A stretch of DNA of 64,000 nt from Meconema thalassinum (taxonomy: Eukaryota > Arthropoda > Insecta > Orthoptera > Tettigoniidae): the NCBI GenBank assembly GCA_946902985.2, contig OX336389.2:1078599788-1078663787 (forward strand). Direction: 5' to 3'. Shown one piece after another: positions 22,786 through 34,769 of this stretch. Made by a program: the position numbers and the translations under genes. Every line of letters begins with the position of its first letter. The stretch's first letter is position 1. Under the pieces are notes generated by a model. The model searched no databases, was not told the origin of the DNA, and saw only the letters and a list, made by a program, of their open reading frames with translations.

Positions 22786-23683
22786 GTGATGTTCAATGTT
22801 CAACTCCATGCAACTGCCATACTAATTTATGGGCTTATACATAATTTTTCCACGAGCAATGTGTACCTTAGCAAACGTTGTCGTAGCGCAAATACTTCCC
22901 AAGATATTTCCGTTTTAGTAAAAAGTTAAATTTCTACCTGACTGTTTTAATATACAGTAAAGTTTGCTTTTTTTTATGTGAGGTTGCAGCTTAGAACACA
23001 AAAATATTTGGGTCTATTTCTGCTAAAATAAAGTACAGTAATAAGGCTTCTCTTTAATCAGTGTAATATTAATCGGATTACACCACCAAATTTGAGACAA
23101 ATCCGTAATGTAAACATGAAAATGACTGTAAACATATTGGAAACAAATATCCTTAACGTTTAATCGACCAAAATAAATTAAAAAATTGTGGTTCTCATCT
23201 CATTCTCCACAATCCATTTCATCTGCATCACCCCCTTGATTACATTGTAAAGCTTTAACATGCAAACGCTGACATTTTCTTTTTCTTTTTTAGGAGTGCC
23301 CGAGAGGCTAGAAACTTGTACCTGATATAATCATTTCAATAAATGAATAGTTCGTTGTTGAAAGGCACTAAGTCCACATTTTTTTGACAAATCCCTTTTA
23401 CCGCGACTTTGCGTCCTAGGAAACGAGATGTATGTTTTGGTGTTAAATAGAACATTGTCCTGGCAGCGCTTGTGCTATTACCACAGCCGTCAAGTTAGTT
23501 ATTTTGTGTTGCAAGGAACTTAGTCCAGCAGTTGGTGTGTTTCAACAAGAAATGCCTATCAGCGCCAACCTCTGCAGAGAGCGCTGCACTGTTTTGGATG
23601 TAAGGATTGGTGCACTTCTTTCTTTTGTTTACATAGCTGTAGAGTGATTGTCATTGACTATATATCCTGTGTGTTGGTTGTTC
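22786..23683 (+). other. UPF2 intron, no gene recognised
   Basis: AT-rich DNA. It includes CCTGGCAGCGCTTGTGC-type short fragments but no coding domain, TIR or array that I can support. Confidence 0.5.
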
Positions 23684-25985
23684 TGTGCTTCTTCTTCTTC
23701 GGCTTTTACGGCCTCATTGGACCACTTCAGTCAATCATTTCTAGGTCCTCTTCTTCAGTAAGTTTCCTTTCAGAGTCGCCCAGTAGCTCTTCATTCGCTC
23801 TGATCTTCTCAGGCGTTCCTCATTTGTAAATACCCTTTTTACTGTATTACGTTTGTCTATTTTAGCCTGAAATCTTATTTTTATATCTCTCAGTTTTTTA
23901 ATTTTGTTGTTTTATTTTGCAAGTCATCCAAGGTTATTTCTAATTCTTTCATATCTTCTCTAATTTCCTTAATCCATCCTACTTGTTGTTTCATAATCCA
24001 AAGTTTCACTAAAATTTTTCTAGATAACCTGGTTTCTGGTGTCCTCATGATGTGACCAAAGAATGAAAGCCGTTTCTTCTGAATAGTATCAGTGATGGGC
24101 TCCAGTTCTCTGTATACCACTTCATTTGGTACTATCCGCCACTGTCCATCTTTCTGATATTTTTTATTTATGTATGTTCTAGCTATTCTTCTTTCTACTT
24201 TTAAAATTTTGTCAATTCTGTTTTTCTGAGTAACTTTAAAAAGAGTTTCACTTCCATATGTCACCTCTGGTTGAACCACCGTCTTGTAATGTTTTAATTT
24301 TGTTGCGATTGATAGACATTTTCTTTTATATTTAGACCATGTTAATTTTTGGGCTTTTATCATTTTATTAGTTCTTTCTTGCCATGTAGGTTTCTCATCC
24401 AAGTTGTAAGTTATAATTTCTCCTAAGTATTTAAATTGCTTCACTATTTTAACTTTCTTGTTATTTACTGTTATGTGATTGATTACAAGTGGATTTGCTA
24501 CCACTATCTCTGTCTTTTCAAATGATATCTGAAGTCCAATTTTTTGTGCTATATTTTGCAGGCTTATTATTTGATTTCTGGCTTCTTGAATATTATTAGC
24601 CAGTAACGCTAAGTCATCTGCGAATCCCAAGCAATTTTAGTCTATTTGATCTTTCTTGCTTCCAATTCTTATGCTCCTAGGATTTTCCCTGTACCATTCC
24701 CTCATTACATATTCCAAAGCACAATTGAAAAGTAGAGGCGATAAACCATCTCCTTGTCTTAATCCTGTTTTAATCGTTAACGGTTCAGATATTTCTCCTC
24801 TGAATTTTACTTTAGATTTGGTGTTTCTTTATAACGATTATATAGAATTCGTGAGAAGATTTTATATGTGATATCCAAAAGGGAAATTCCTCGATAGTTA
24901 TCAGGATTTCATTTTTCTCCTTTCTTGTGTAATGGATGTATTATAGCTGTAGTCCAATGGTCTGGCAGTTCTTCTTTGATCCTAATGTTCACTATGCATT
25001 GGTGTGATGAAATCTTTACTGGTTCTGCTGCATATTTCCACAATTCTGCAAATGTTTGATCTTCTCCACTCGCTTTGTAGTTTTTGAGCTCTCAGAGCTT
25101 TGTAGACTTCTTGGATTGTGGGTGGATTTATGTTTTCTGATGGTGTTTTAATAGTGGTGTCTGTATTTATTTGAAGCAGTTCTGGTGGATCTTCGCAATT
25201 TAGCAACTTGTTAAATGTTTCTGCTAAAATTTCTGTATTTCTTTTATTACTATGAGCTAATTCGCCATTTTTGTCTTTTAACATTAATGTTGGAGGTTCA
25301 TATCTTTGTAGTTGTTTGCTAAAAATTTTGTAGTAATCTCTTGAGTTTGTTTTCACGCTATTTGTTTCGATCATCAGAAGTATATCCTTTTGGTATAGCC
25401 GTTTAACCCCTCGTATTATTTTTTGAGTTATCTTCCTTTGTTTTATGAGATCCAAGTGTGATTCATCTGTTTTGATGTCTATCTTCCACTGTATTATCAC
25501 TTTCATCGTTCCACCATTGGTGTTTCTTCCTTGGATTTATTGGGGCTACTTGTTCAGCTATTTGTTTCAATTCGGGAACTATTTCCTCTAGATCATCTGT
25601 TATTTTAATATATCTAATTCGTTCTTTGTATCCCTTGTTATTTATTAGTTTATGAGGGTCGTATGTTCTCTTCTTTTTAAGGTGAGTTGTTTTTCTTTGT
25701 CAACGGGGTAAATTTAATTTTAATCTTTATCATGTAATGATCCGATCCAGTATCTGTTTCTCTCAGAACTTTCACATTGTAGATCTCCCTGTGATAGTTC
25801 TTATCCATACAAACATGATCTAGTTGCCATTCACCTTTTTTCCAATCTGGATGTTTCCAAGTTTTGAGTTTATTTGGTCTTCTCTTGAGGTAAGTTGATT
25901 TGGAGATAATATCATGGTTCCTGCAAAATTCCACCAGTCTTATGCCATTCCTGTTTATTCTTCTCTGTGCTGGCCATTTTCCTAT
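23684..25985 (-). pseudogene. LINE-D: APE-type LINE (endonuclease C-term, RT, tail), multiply broken
   Basis: Read on the minus strand from about 25985: endonuclease segment GIRLVEFCRNHDI-like and RRPNKLKTWKHPDWKKGEWQ, then TDTGSDHYMIKIKIKF (SDH catalytic motif) at 25934-25677. The linker/RT N-terminus is at 25506-24982 (SRDYYKIFSKQL, LAETFNKLLN, EVYKALRAQK). RT motif C appears as MGFADDLALLANN at 24630, followed by FKYLGEIITYNL, QPEVTYGSETLFKV and KRLSFFGHIMRTPETRLSRK down to 23890. A gap or frame loss sits between 24980 and 24640. The 3' end is GAGGCCGTAAAAGCCGAAG with (AAG)n at about 23690. The motif set suggests an RTE-like clade. Confidence 0.8.
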
Positions 25986-25989
25986 TACA

Positions 25990-26845
25990 GTACATGATAA
26001 TGACCTTCATTAAGTTAGAAAAGGCATATGATAGTGTCCCTAGAGACAGAGTTTGGGAATGCCTGAAACAAAAAAGGTACTGTATTGGAGAAGAAATAAT
26101 ACAAATGATATAAGCGATGTACAGTAATTGTTGCAACTGTGTTGTGACTCAAGTAGGTAAAACAGGATGGTCTGAAATTGAACATGGATTAAAACAAGGG
26201 AGTGTACTCTCACCATTGCTATTCATACTGGTGATGGATGATGCAGTATACTAAAGGCAACAAAGGAAGCATACACACGTACAAGAATGAACATAATCCT
26301 CTTTGTTGATGATGATCTGATTTGGCGAGAGAATGACAATGTGGTCCTTGAACAGCTGGACATACTGAAGAATAATATTGAGAAATGGGAAATGAAAATC
26401 AGTGTAGAGACAAGTACTTGGCCAATGACGAGGAGAGATGAAAGTAGAATACAGGCAACCAAAATGAAATTCCTGAGGAGTATGGTACAGAATTCTAGGA
26501 GAGAGAGAGTGAGAAATGAAGACATTTGAAAGGAAGTGAATGTACAGAAGCTGAATGATACGCTGGAGCAAAACAGATTGAGATGGTATGGATATGTGAA
26601 AAGGATGAATGATGAAAGAGTGCCGAAACAAGTGATGGAGAGACAGGTGACTGGAAAGAGAGGACGAGGAAGACCTAGAGTTCGGTGGATGGATTTGGTG
26701 AAGGGCAGTGTGAGAGAATGAAACGAGGAGTGGAGTTCAGTGGTTGAGGAATGATGGTGACCAGACAGAGTATAGTGGAGGGGTGTCATTTTTGCTCCAA
26801 CCCAGCTTAGGCTGGAAAACTGAAAATGATGATGATGATGATGAT
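25990..26845 (+). pseudogene. LINE-E fragment (RT motif A to 3' end), deleted and frameshifted
   Basis: Begins at RT motif A (MTFIKLEKAYDSVPRDRVWE, about 26009), then HGLKQGSVLSPLLFILVMDD, a degraded motif C (FVDDDLIW) at 26300, an internal deletion at about 26395-26440 that removes the thumb, then SRIQATKMKFLRSMVQ, QNRLRWYGYVKRMNDERVP and RWMDLVKGSVRE. It ends in AAAATGATGATGATGATG at 26823. It abuts LINE-D head to head. The closest relative here is the minus-strand copy at 53660-55330. Confidence 0.82.
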
Positions 26846-28202
26846 GAGTTGGCAAGTATTGCCTTATAAAGTCAGCTAAATTTTTTAGTGCAGATGAAGT
26901 GTGAGCTCCATTTTTCCCCATTAAAAGAGTACTGCTTTTGTTTCTTGAATTTGATAGGCTGGCAAAAGTGGCACTAGGAAAACTATTTGAAGAAATGTGT
27001 ATCAAAAGAATTTTGTGAATGCAAGAATTGTTAAAATTTGTTGGCCAGATCTTTAGAAATAGTTATTGTTTTAAACAGACTAGTTTTTAACTACCTTATT
27101 AGCCTATCATGATAGTCAACTGGCCGGGGTAACAATGCATGCTAGGACCAGGTCATCTCCAGAGATTCGAAAGAGAAGTGCTTCAAAGACCCCACCCCTC
27201 AGATATCCATGAAATGGTTTTCAGTGGTTTCTCATTTTTTAAACTCCCAGGCAAATGTTGAGACAGTTCCGTCTAATAGGCCACGGCAACCTCCTTCCAA
27301 CTCCTTGCCGAGTTTCACTGGTCTGCATTAATTTCGTCTCTTTAACTTTTCTGATGTGGTTGGTATCAGGAAGGGCATCCAGCTATTGCCAAATAGGAAC
27401 TCATTTCATCTCATCTCCGACAATATACCGACTGGAATAGTAAGATGGTTACATTACATTACAGATCACACTGGGGAACAACAAACATTTTTTGTATGGT
27501 GTCTGGAAATTTAAAACTGATTCTAGGTATATTTGCGCTGCTGATTCCAGAACTGCTGTCCATTTCCTTATAGCGGCTCTAGTTATTTTAGACATTATTA
27601 ATTTTGTGATGACTTTGTATTTAGGACTTTGGAAGAACAGTACCATGGACAATAGGATAAGCATATGATGGCAGACTATTTTTGGAGCATCCATTGGGAT
27701 TGTCCAGAAATATCACATCGCAGAAAATCACAGAAACGTGGCTTCAGTGTTATGTCTAATTGAAGGTGCCATGCCTTTGTTGTTTTTCATCTGCTAGGCA
27801 TTATGCCACAGTGATCAAGAAATGGATAAAAACTAACTTCAAATTAAGAATCTTTGTCCCAAATATACTTGTTAATTTAAAGAAGTACTGCCATTTCTTT
27901 TTGTTTGTTGTAGGCTTAATTTAATAACATAATATGCCACCAAAGATTGTGTTCCCCAGTGTGACAATTTTTGTTGTGTTTAAGATATATTCTACTTCTA
28001 CAGTATGATCAGTGTAAATATTATTTTTGAAGATCTCTGATTAGGAAAGTGGTTTGAGTTTTAGAAATAAAACATGCCTTTTATTTTTACCTTAGAAAAC
28101 TCTTTGCCTATATTTTATCTATAAACATGACCCGCCACATTCTGGAATCAGCCTGTATGGCTTAATTTTATTTAGTATTTAATGGTGTATTACGTGTTAC
28201 AG
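26846..28202 (+). other. UPF2 intron; one degraded SINE-like core at about 27195-27380
   Basis: 27200-27245 contains CATGAAATGGTTTTCAGTGG, the reverse complement of the CACGGAAAACCATTTC core found in SINEs at 33960, 56826 and 60690. AAGGGCATCCAGC at 27372 is another common retroelement tail motif. The rest is AT-rich with no supported gene. The acceptor TTACAG precedes the exon at 28203. Confidence 0.5.
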
Positions 28203-28348
28203 GATTAATTCCCCGAAAGCACAGAGAGCTATCAGAAAAATATTGCCTTCCTATTCCACGGTACAAATTGCTGCCAAAGGAAAAGCAACGCAATGTGAAA
28301 GCATTATTGAAGGATTACTTCAACTCTCTCTGCAAGCACCTATTGAAG
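28203..28348 (+). CDS. UPF2: UPF2 exon, internal
   Basis: Acceptor ACGTGTTACAG, donor TTGAAG|GTAGGC. The 146 nt complete the split Gly codon from the exon at 12210 and give 49 codons ending in phase 0: GLIPRKHRELSEKY, then RYKLLPKEKQRNV and LLKDYFNSLCKHLLK. This matches the UPF2 segment immediately after SFCRHCGDD, where vertebrate proteins read GLVPRK... and LLKEYFTSLTKHL. It belongs to the C-terminal part of the first MIF4G domain. The intron downstream is 1.8 kb and contains a mariner relic. Confidence 0.93.
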
Positions 28349-28471
28349 GTAGGCTAAGAATTTGCAACAATGTCATTATTACTGCATGGTTCAAATGGCA
28401 ATGCAACCATTAGCTAGGCTTTGTTGTCCAAATGATTAGTTTCAAGCCATCAGTCATCATGTAGTTAACTA

Positions 28472-29176
28472 CGAGGGTTATTTTTTATGTAAGGCCGATT
28501 AAAAGATTAAGAATACTGTCCAAATTTTTAAAAATATTTCATTCTCTACATTAAAGCTACATAGTTTGTATGTAGTTCCCTTGTTTCTTAAACACTTATC
28601 ATAGTGTTGTGATTTTATTTTTAATATCCACATCATAGAAATTGGCTGCCCATGAAGACTACCAATCTTCAACCATTGTTTTCACTTATTCATTAGTCAA
28701 ACCGCTGACTGCCTAAACTCCTTTAGGTAACAGTGACAATATGGAAATCGTGAATATTTGTGTGAACTGTGCACACTAAGCATCATGCGATTGCAGAAGG
28801 GCGGTCCGATCACAGTAGTTCATCATGGACAGGGTCCTCCCTATCCTTGAAGGGTCTCACTAATTTATGAACTTTGCTCTCATTCAATGCATTGGGATCG
28901 TACACCTCACGTATCTGGCAATGAATATCCTCTGCTAACACATTCCTTGCTGTCAAAAATTGAATTATAGACCACATTTCACAATGAGCGGGCCACAAAC
29001 TTATTTGAAACATTTCAACTTGACAATATGAACGCTACTAAGTGGCACTCTTGACTGGCAAATGGCATCTACTTTTGTGCAAGGCACACTGGGAGCTAGC
29101 ACAAATGCGCTTCAATATGTGCATAAAATTTACATAGCTGCAGCCAATTAGACCTTAATTTAAAAAATTACCCTCG
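28472..29176 (-). mobile_element. Deleted mariner element with TIRs and TA target duplication
   Basis: The left end is TA|CGAGGGTTATTTTTTA (28470 on) and the right end TAAAAAATTACCCTCG|TA (29161-29178). The 5'-CGAGGGT(T/A)ATTTTTTA termini are inverted repeats with one mismatch, and the TA dinucleotides are the mariner target duplication. At 705 bp it is about half the length of a full mariner. Transposase is on the minus strand and only its N-terminus survives, so it is an internally deleted derivative. Confidence 0.85.
28810..29013 (-). pseudogene. mariner transposase N-terminal (HTH) fragment
   Basis: The 67-codon ORF encodes EMWSIIQFLTARNVLAEDIH, CQIREVYDPNALNESKVHKL and FKDREDPVHDE. This is the first helix-turn-helix of Mos1/SETMAR-type mariner transposases, which bind the TIRs. 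The catalytic DD34D part is missing. The position inside TIRs at 28472 and 29176 supports the assignment. Confidence 0.8.
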
Positions 29177-29400
29177 TATTTGTAGCCTAATATTTGTGTT
29201 TGTTTCGTTCAATGTTATAACATTAACTAAAAGGTTAGGTGACTGGTATATAATTCCTCGGTTACCCTTCCCATAGAGAGTCTCAATAATCATGTTGTCA
29301 TTGTATTCAGTGTCACTCCAACAGCCTTCATTGAGGACTTCCGTAACTTGTGTACATCAAATAACATTATCCAGGGATTTGATTTACCATCTAGGTGAGA

Positions 29401-29665
29401 AGTGGATGTTGTAGGATTGTGTGAAAACCAGACAAAGACAGGAAAGGAAGACAATAACAACAGGGTGGGTGAAGTAGGATCTCCTATCTTGAAGGGGATG
29501 TTGTAGGAATATGTGAAAACCAGACAAAGACAGGAAAGGAATACAAGGAAGGAAAAGATTAACAGGTGGGTAAATTAGGACCTCATATCTTGAAGTGGAT
29601 GTAGGATTGTTTGAAAACCAAACACAGGAAAGGAAGACAAGGAAAGAGAAAGATTACAGCAGGAC
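29401..29665 (+). repeat. Tandem triplication, period about 95-99 bp
   Basis: Three units begin TGGATGTTGTAGGATTGTGT (29402), GGGATGTTGTAGGAATATGT (29497) and TGGATGTAGGATTGTTTG (29596), each followed by GAAAACCAGACAAAGACAGG or a close variant and an A/G-rich stretch. It lies in the UPF2 intron between 28348 and 30115. Confidence 0.8.
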
Positions 29666-30114
29666 GATATATCCACAAACTGGAAACGTTCGGGAAAACA
29701 GGAAAACAGCACAATATTAATTATGGTTCATTGTAATCATACATACCTAGTGTATGTGTAATTAATTTGATGCTATGTTTCTTACAGATACCTCAAAGAC
29801 TTTGGGTGTATTTTTTGCATCTATTTCTTAAGATATAACAAAAGTTTGGTGCTTTTCAGTCGGTCAACACGAATGTACCCTAAAAAAGAGCTGGGTTATG
29901 CCCTAATCCTGAATAAATTACATGGGATTAATAAATTAATAAAAACCACAATGTTCTTAATTTTTTGTTTAAGTTAAGTTATTTAATTTCAAAATGTCTG
30001 TTATACTATACAGTATTTTACTCCAAAGGGTCAGTTGCCTAAGTATTATGTTATTCCCTCTTGCTTGCACATATTGTCAATTTGTTGTTTTTTAATTTGT
30101 TATTTCATATCTAG

Positions 30115-30298
30115 GAACATCTAGAGCTTCAGTCTTTCATCAGACAAAACAGAAAAATACTTCAGACCAAAGGTGAACTTAGTTCTGAGAGGAAGGAAAG
30201 ATTAGAGACACTGCAGACATCATTTGATCGTATTTCAAATGGCACACAGCATTTTGCTGAGGCCTTGGATGAAGATTTTCCCACTTTGCCTGAGGATG
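30115..30298 (+). CDS. UPF2: UPF2 exon, internal
   Basis: Acceptor TTTCATATCTAG, donor GGATG|GTAAGT. The 184 nt give 61 codons plus one base: EHLELQSFIRQNRKILQTKG, ELSSERKERLETLQTSF, then AEALDEDFPTLPED. In UPF2 the corresponding segment reads ..HRELQxxxRQNRRILxxKGELS.. and LADLLDENMPDLP, linking MIF4G-1 to the acidic linker. The high charge and predicted helices fit the extended linker helix of UPF2. The split codon is completed by the next exon, 81 bp downstream. Confidence 0.93.
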
Positions 30299-30379
30299 GT
30301 AAGTGTCAATACCATAATGTGCCCTCATTTGAACTTCCATTTTTTATTTATTAATAATGTGCCTTGTTGTGATTTGCAG

Positions 30380-30552
30380 AGTCTTTAAAAAACGAGGTTC
30401 TTATCATGAATAGAAGTAGTGAAAGTGAAGAAGGAACATCTACAGCTTCCCTCTGGGAAGATGAAGAAACAAGGAGATTTTATGAATGTTTACCAGATAT
30501 GAAAGAATTCATGCCAAGCCTACAAGTTCGAGCTGCTGATCCAGAACCTCAG
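30380..30552 (+). CDS. UPF2: UPF2 exon, internal (acidic linker with WEDEETRRFYE motif)
   Basis: Acceptor GATTTGCAG, donor CCTCAG|GTATGT. The 173 nt complete the split codon (G|AG) and give 58 codons: ESLKNEVLIMNRSSESEEG, SLWEDEETRRFYECLPDMKE, FMPSLQVRAADPEPQ. The WEDExTRxFYExLPDLKxFVP block is a signature of UPF2 between its first and second MIF4G domains. The 81-bp intron in front of it is one of the few short introns in this gene. The following intron is 19.9 kb and holds most of the transposons in the window. Confidence 0.93.
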
Positions 30553-33040
30553 GTATGTATTCACATGATTTTATAGCTTACTTCCTTGGATGTTTCATTG
30601 TATGTGTTGATTGTTATCTGCTTAATTTGGTGCAAGGACAGTGGTTTGGGACATATTTTAGTTCATAAACCATGAACAAAAGCTGAGTGGACCTAATAAG
30701 TGGTTGTTAATGTTAGGATGCCAGTTTATGATGTGGATTATGGTGAAGCCACATTCTGCAATGTTGCCTTGCTAGATTTTTAGAATGGTACAGGTTGCTT
30801 CTCAGTCAGTCAACAAGTTTTTCCTGGGTGGTAAGTTTTAATGAAGAAATACATAAAAGTGGATGAACGACAGAGACATTTGCAAACACATACAACCAAA
30901 ACAGGGAACTCTGCTAAGAGCACTGATACTCCTAAGAGTACATTATCTGTGCCTTACCAGTGAACCCTGCAGCATAGTCATGGACAGTAAGTTACACACC
31001 GCAACTGCAAGTAGAAGCTGGAAGTCTGGAGATTGAAGATTTTAACCACAACACTAACAGTGGCCATCCTGAGCTTTTTCCCACACACCTTCCAGACAAA
31101 TGCCAGGATGGTACCGTAAACAGTGGTAACTTAGGCCATTTAATTGTATATTTTAAAAATTAGATTGAGAAATATTTTTTCAAAATTTTCTTAAAATATT
31201 ATTTAAGTTTTGTCTTATGTGGTTTTTATTTTTTTATTTTTATACATTCACATTATTATAAAGGCCATTCAGTGATAGAAAATACATACTAAACAAAGCA
31301 ACAAACTTTACCCCAGGTTTTGGAGTAACTTCAGCCACCTCAATAACTGAAGAATCAAATTTTTCTCTACATAGGTTTCAAAATTACACTCTGTTAAGCC
31401 CATTTTATGTAAAAAGTAAAAATGCAAAGACCATGCTTCTGCAAGTATGTTTTCCACATTATTTAGAAAATATCTGAACTGTCTTGAACTGTTTGACTGG
31501 GAAGTGAGGTTACAGTTTTCTCACAATACCCCATTCTGGGGTTGTGCTCTTCATCATTTAACAGAAAAATGTAAAAGATAGCATCTCTGGTCATAGCATG
31601 CTCTTCTTGTTCTCTAAAGAGTTGTTAGCAGGAAAACATTACAACTTTTCTTGACTCTGTATTTACTTCATAAAATTTATTTTGCAGCATTCTTAGTGTA
31701 CATAGGATTGTAATGGCAATAACCTACCGGTACTTCATATAAGTCTTCATAGTTTATATGCACGTTTGTGATGTGGCTGAAGTTACCTGGATATACTCAA
31801 CTTTATTGTAAAATTATCCCTTGGAAAATGTAGACTATTTAAAAGCAATTTACCAAATTTTGTGGGTTAATTGCCAAATATTCTTACAGTTTGATTACTT
31901 GAACTAATACAATGAAGAATTAAATGCTGAAGCTGGAGAACAGTTTGTTACCCACCGCTACCACACAACACAATAATCTGTGCTGGGAAAGAAATCATAA
32001 ATCGTCCAAGTCCTTTGAACTAGTGAGCTTTAACAAAGCATTCTATTGTGCATCCATACCTGTTGTTACAATTGACTCATATTTAACATAGGAGGTAGGA
32101 GAAAACAAGTATCATGCATCAATGGCCAAATTTACCTCTTGTGGCCGAAGTCCTGGGGCACCTACCCAAATCATAGACCCTAATAATTGCATTTACAAAA
32201 CTATTACAGTCGCCACAGAAACAGAGAGTTATCGGGCAAATTCTTTCCTAAGTAGCAGAAGTCTCCTACTTCCTTCAGCTTTTCACCTACCCATTTGACG
32301 TCAATAGGAGTTTCTGATTTCTTTCAGCTGTATCATTCAATTTGTTCAAATAAATCATGCCTTAACTCTTTCCCTACCTTATTTCTGGCCTTGCTAGCCC
32401 CAGTTTCTACTCTTATCATTTTAGTATATGTGAAAACCTGAAAATAGAATTGAAATTGCTCATAACATATAAAATTTTACAAGTGTATTCCATACAATTC
32501 ATTAATACCTCAGACTTACTGTCACACTCCTGGAGTCCTGAGCTCCTTAGTTCACGATGCCCACTCCCATTATTGGTGGTCAGCCATATGCTAATACCTG
32601 GTGACACTATTGAAATGCCTTTATATCTGTCAATTCCTTACCAAAGGACATTCCAATAGTCTGATATTTTGGAAAGTGGATAGACCTTCATATACAGGGT
32701 TATTCACCTAAGATGTTACACGGCAATAACTTCTAAACCATTAATGATATCGGTATTCTGTTTTCACTCCTTCCAACTCCTCGTCCTTACATTCCAACTT
32801 CCCTCCCCAACGGTCCTTGTAGCTCACCCATTGGGTGTCCGTCTCGAAGCAGCTACAAAACTGGAGAGCCGAACATGTCCTCGGACACTCCCGGTACTAA
32901 AAGCCATACGCTAAAAAAAAAACTTGCAAAATGTGGTTGAGATTCAAAATACAAACAAACTGTAATTTAGAGACACGGGGAGCCAATTCATAAGAACAGG
33001 GCAGGTATCTTAAAAGACAAAAGGAACTATTATGAAAAGA
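30553..33040 (+). other. UPF2 intron; only a short LINE-B scrap recognised (about 32252-32330, minus)
   Basis: 32252-32330 (AGCAGAAGTCTCCTACTTCC, TTCAGCTTTTCACCTACCC, ..AGGAGTTTCTGATTT) matches the antisense of the LINE-B GDFCYLGS..KL..SETS region at 56000-56065. The remainder is AT-rich with no supported gene. Confidence 0.55.
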
Positions 33041-33049
33041 AAAAGAAGG

Positions 33050-33300
33050 CTGATCCCTAGAAGAAAAAGGGACCAGGAAAGATGAGAGAAGGGCCAATTA
33101 AGGCTTGAAAGTAAGAGACACCCTAGGCCTTGGATACCCTAATACCGTCGGGGTCAGAAGAGAACAAGAATTGACCAAGGGAGGCCAACAGGAAAGTTAA
33201 CAGAGAGGAGCCCGGAAATATTAAGTGGAAGCAATTCTGGACTCAGCTGGGGTCCTGTGGTCACCAACCCACGTCCCACTAGATGTGAGCCCATGGGGGG
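33050..33300 (-). mobile_element. 5' block of the retroelement family nested at 21085-22478, minus strand
   Basis: The reverse complement shares GGGCTCACATCTAGTGGGAC, GTGGGTTGG..GACCAC, CAGCTGAGTCC and ACCCCGACGGTATTAGG with 21095-21250. Only the 5' block is present; the 3' tail and minisatellite are missing. Confidence 0.75.
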
Positions 33301-33534
33301 TTACGATATTACATAAATAGCGCATCATTCATAGTAAAACTCATCAGTAAGCTGGTGATTTACTATTTCATTTGACCTTATTTGAGTTGTTGATATTGTT
33401 TCATTTATGGATTTGTGCATGGTGGTCAACGGCCCCATGCACTTGAAAATTTCTCTGTTAACCTGTGTCATTGTGATGTCTGCAGTAGTGCCTGTTCTTG
33501 TAATGGTTGTTAGGTTTAGGAAGGCCTTAGATTA

Positions 33535-33640
33535 TGAACAATGCTGGCATGTACCTGGAGTAGAATTGAAAAAGCACAAGGAACCACTTTTTGGCTGGCT
33601 GGAGAGGGAATTGAATCCACCTCTTGCCTCGTGAGGGTGA
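33535..33640 (+). mobile_element. Degraded SINE-like fragment
   Basis: Contains TGTACCTGGAGTAGAATTG and GGGAATTGAATCCACCTCTT, similar to the GGAATTGAACCTACCTCTT block at 60722. The B-box-like GAATTGAATCC points to a tRNA-derived head on the minus strand. The ends are not defined. Confidence 0.4.
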
Positions 33641-33795
33641 GTATATTTCTCATCCCTTAAACAATTCAATTATTTGTCAGAGCTAGAAATCAAACCCAGA
33701 ACCTTCGGAGCCGGAGTCTCAATATGTATCCGGGTACAAGGAAGATGGTGCCAATTTTGATCATATGCTCGAAATACAAAGAAATAATACAATGA

Positions 33796-34105
33796 TGATT
33801 TTTTTTCGTGTGGCCCCCTGAGAGGCCAAGTGCAGGTCTTTCTAGTTGACGCCCATGGGCGACCTGCGCGTCGAAATGCGAGATGAGATGAATGAATGAA
33901 AGTGGACAAGGTTGTGGAAGGAAGCGGCCGTGGTCTGTTAGAAGGTACCGTCGCAGCATTTGTTTGGTGTTGAAATTGGGGTAACCATGGAAAACCATTT
34001 CAAGGACGGCTGAGGGTAGGGCTCGTACCCACTTGTCTACCGAGTCAGCATAGAGCTTGGCCCCATGACCTAACGCTGCGCCTTAGCGAGCGTAGCCACC
34101 GCTGT
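33796..34105 (-). mobile_element. tRNA-derived SINE, minus strand
   Basis: Nearly colinear with 56645-56954: GTGGCCCCCTGAGAGGCC, GTGCAGGTCTTTCTAGT, GACCTGCGCGTCG, CATGGAAAACCATTTCAAGG, GGGCTCGTACCCAC (degraded B box on the minus strand) and TTAGCGAGCGTAGCCACCG at the tRNA-like 5' end. A T-rich run at about 33800 is its poly(A) tail. The DNA transposon scrap at 34340 lies just downstream. Confidence 0.75.
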
Positions 34106-34339
34106 CGGTACAGTGATGATGATGATAGGTTTTATGGGCTTTAACATTTAGGCTATCGGCCCCTCAATAATACGGAAGTCTGGGTTGAACAATAAAACAA
34201 AATAATGATACGTGTTCAGTGTTGAGGTAATTCACAGACAGAGAATCAAAATGACAAGATTCAGTACATGTAAAAACAGTATTGCTTACACTTTCATACC
34301 TTCTTACTAAATCATGAGCTCGAAATGCATAGAAATAAT

Positions 34340-34660
34340 ACAGTAGCCTGAATTGAACAGGAAAACCAAATAGTCAACAGGTGTCAAATCAGGTGTACGT
34401 GGCGGCCAACTTATAATGCCTTCCCGCCCAATCGACCGACCAGGAAATAGAGTTAGTCTAGCCACACGCGAGTAGTATGCAGGACATCCATCTTGTTCAA
34501 ACCACACTCGGGAAGTTTTATAATTCCATTCCGACTCTAATGCAGTATCAGCTTCCTTTCTTAGCCTACCTATTTCCCTTTCCGTGAAGAAACAGCATGT
34601 CTCAGTGACCGCTGCCAGCAGGAACGCGATCTACAGTGCAGTGACTTACTTGATTTTCCA
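34340..34660 (-). pseudogene. DDE-type (Tc1/mariner-like, DDE_3) transposase fragment
   Basis: Minus-strand translation gives VWFEQDGCPAYYSRVARLTL, FPGRSIGREGIISWPPRTPD and LTPVDYLV. The WFQQDGAPxHYxxxVR and WPPRSPDLTPxDF signatures are those of DDE_3-type transposases; the Asp in QDG and the Asp in SPDLTP are part of the catalytic region. Upstream codons in 34510-34650 encode TETCCFFTEREIGRLRKEAD-like sequence. The fragment has no N-terminal HTH and ends abruptly, so it is a relic. Confidence 0.7.
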
Positions 34661-34769
34661 TTCAACCTGATGTAGCCACGCTTGAAAAGGCCACTCTTTT
34701 CCTGAAGAAGTATTAAAAGTTTCTATTAATAATGTTATTAATACAGCCATTGGCCATGAATTTTCTTTT

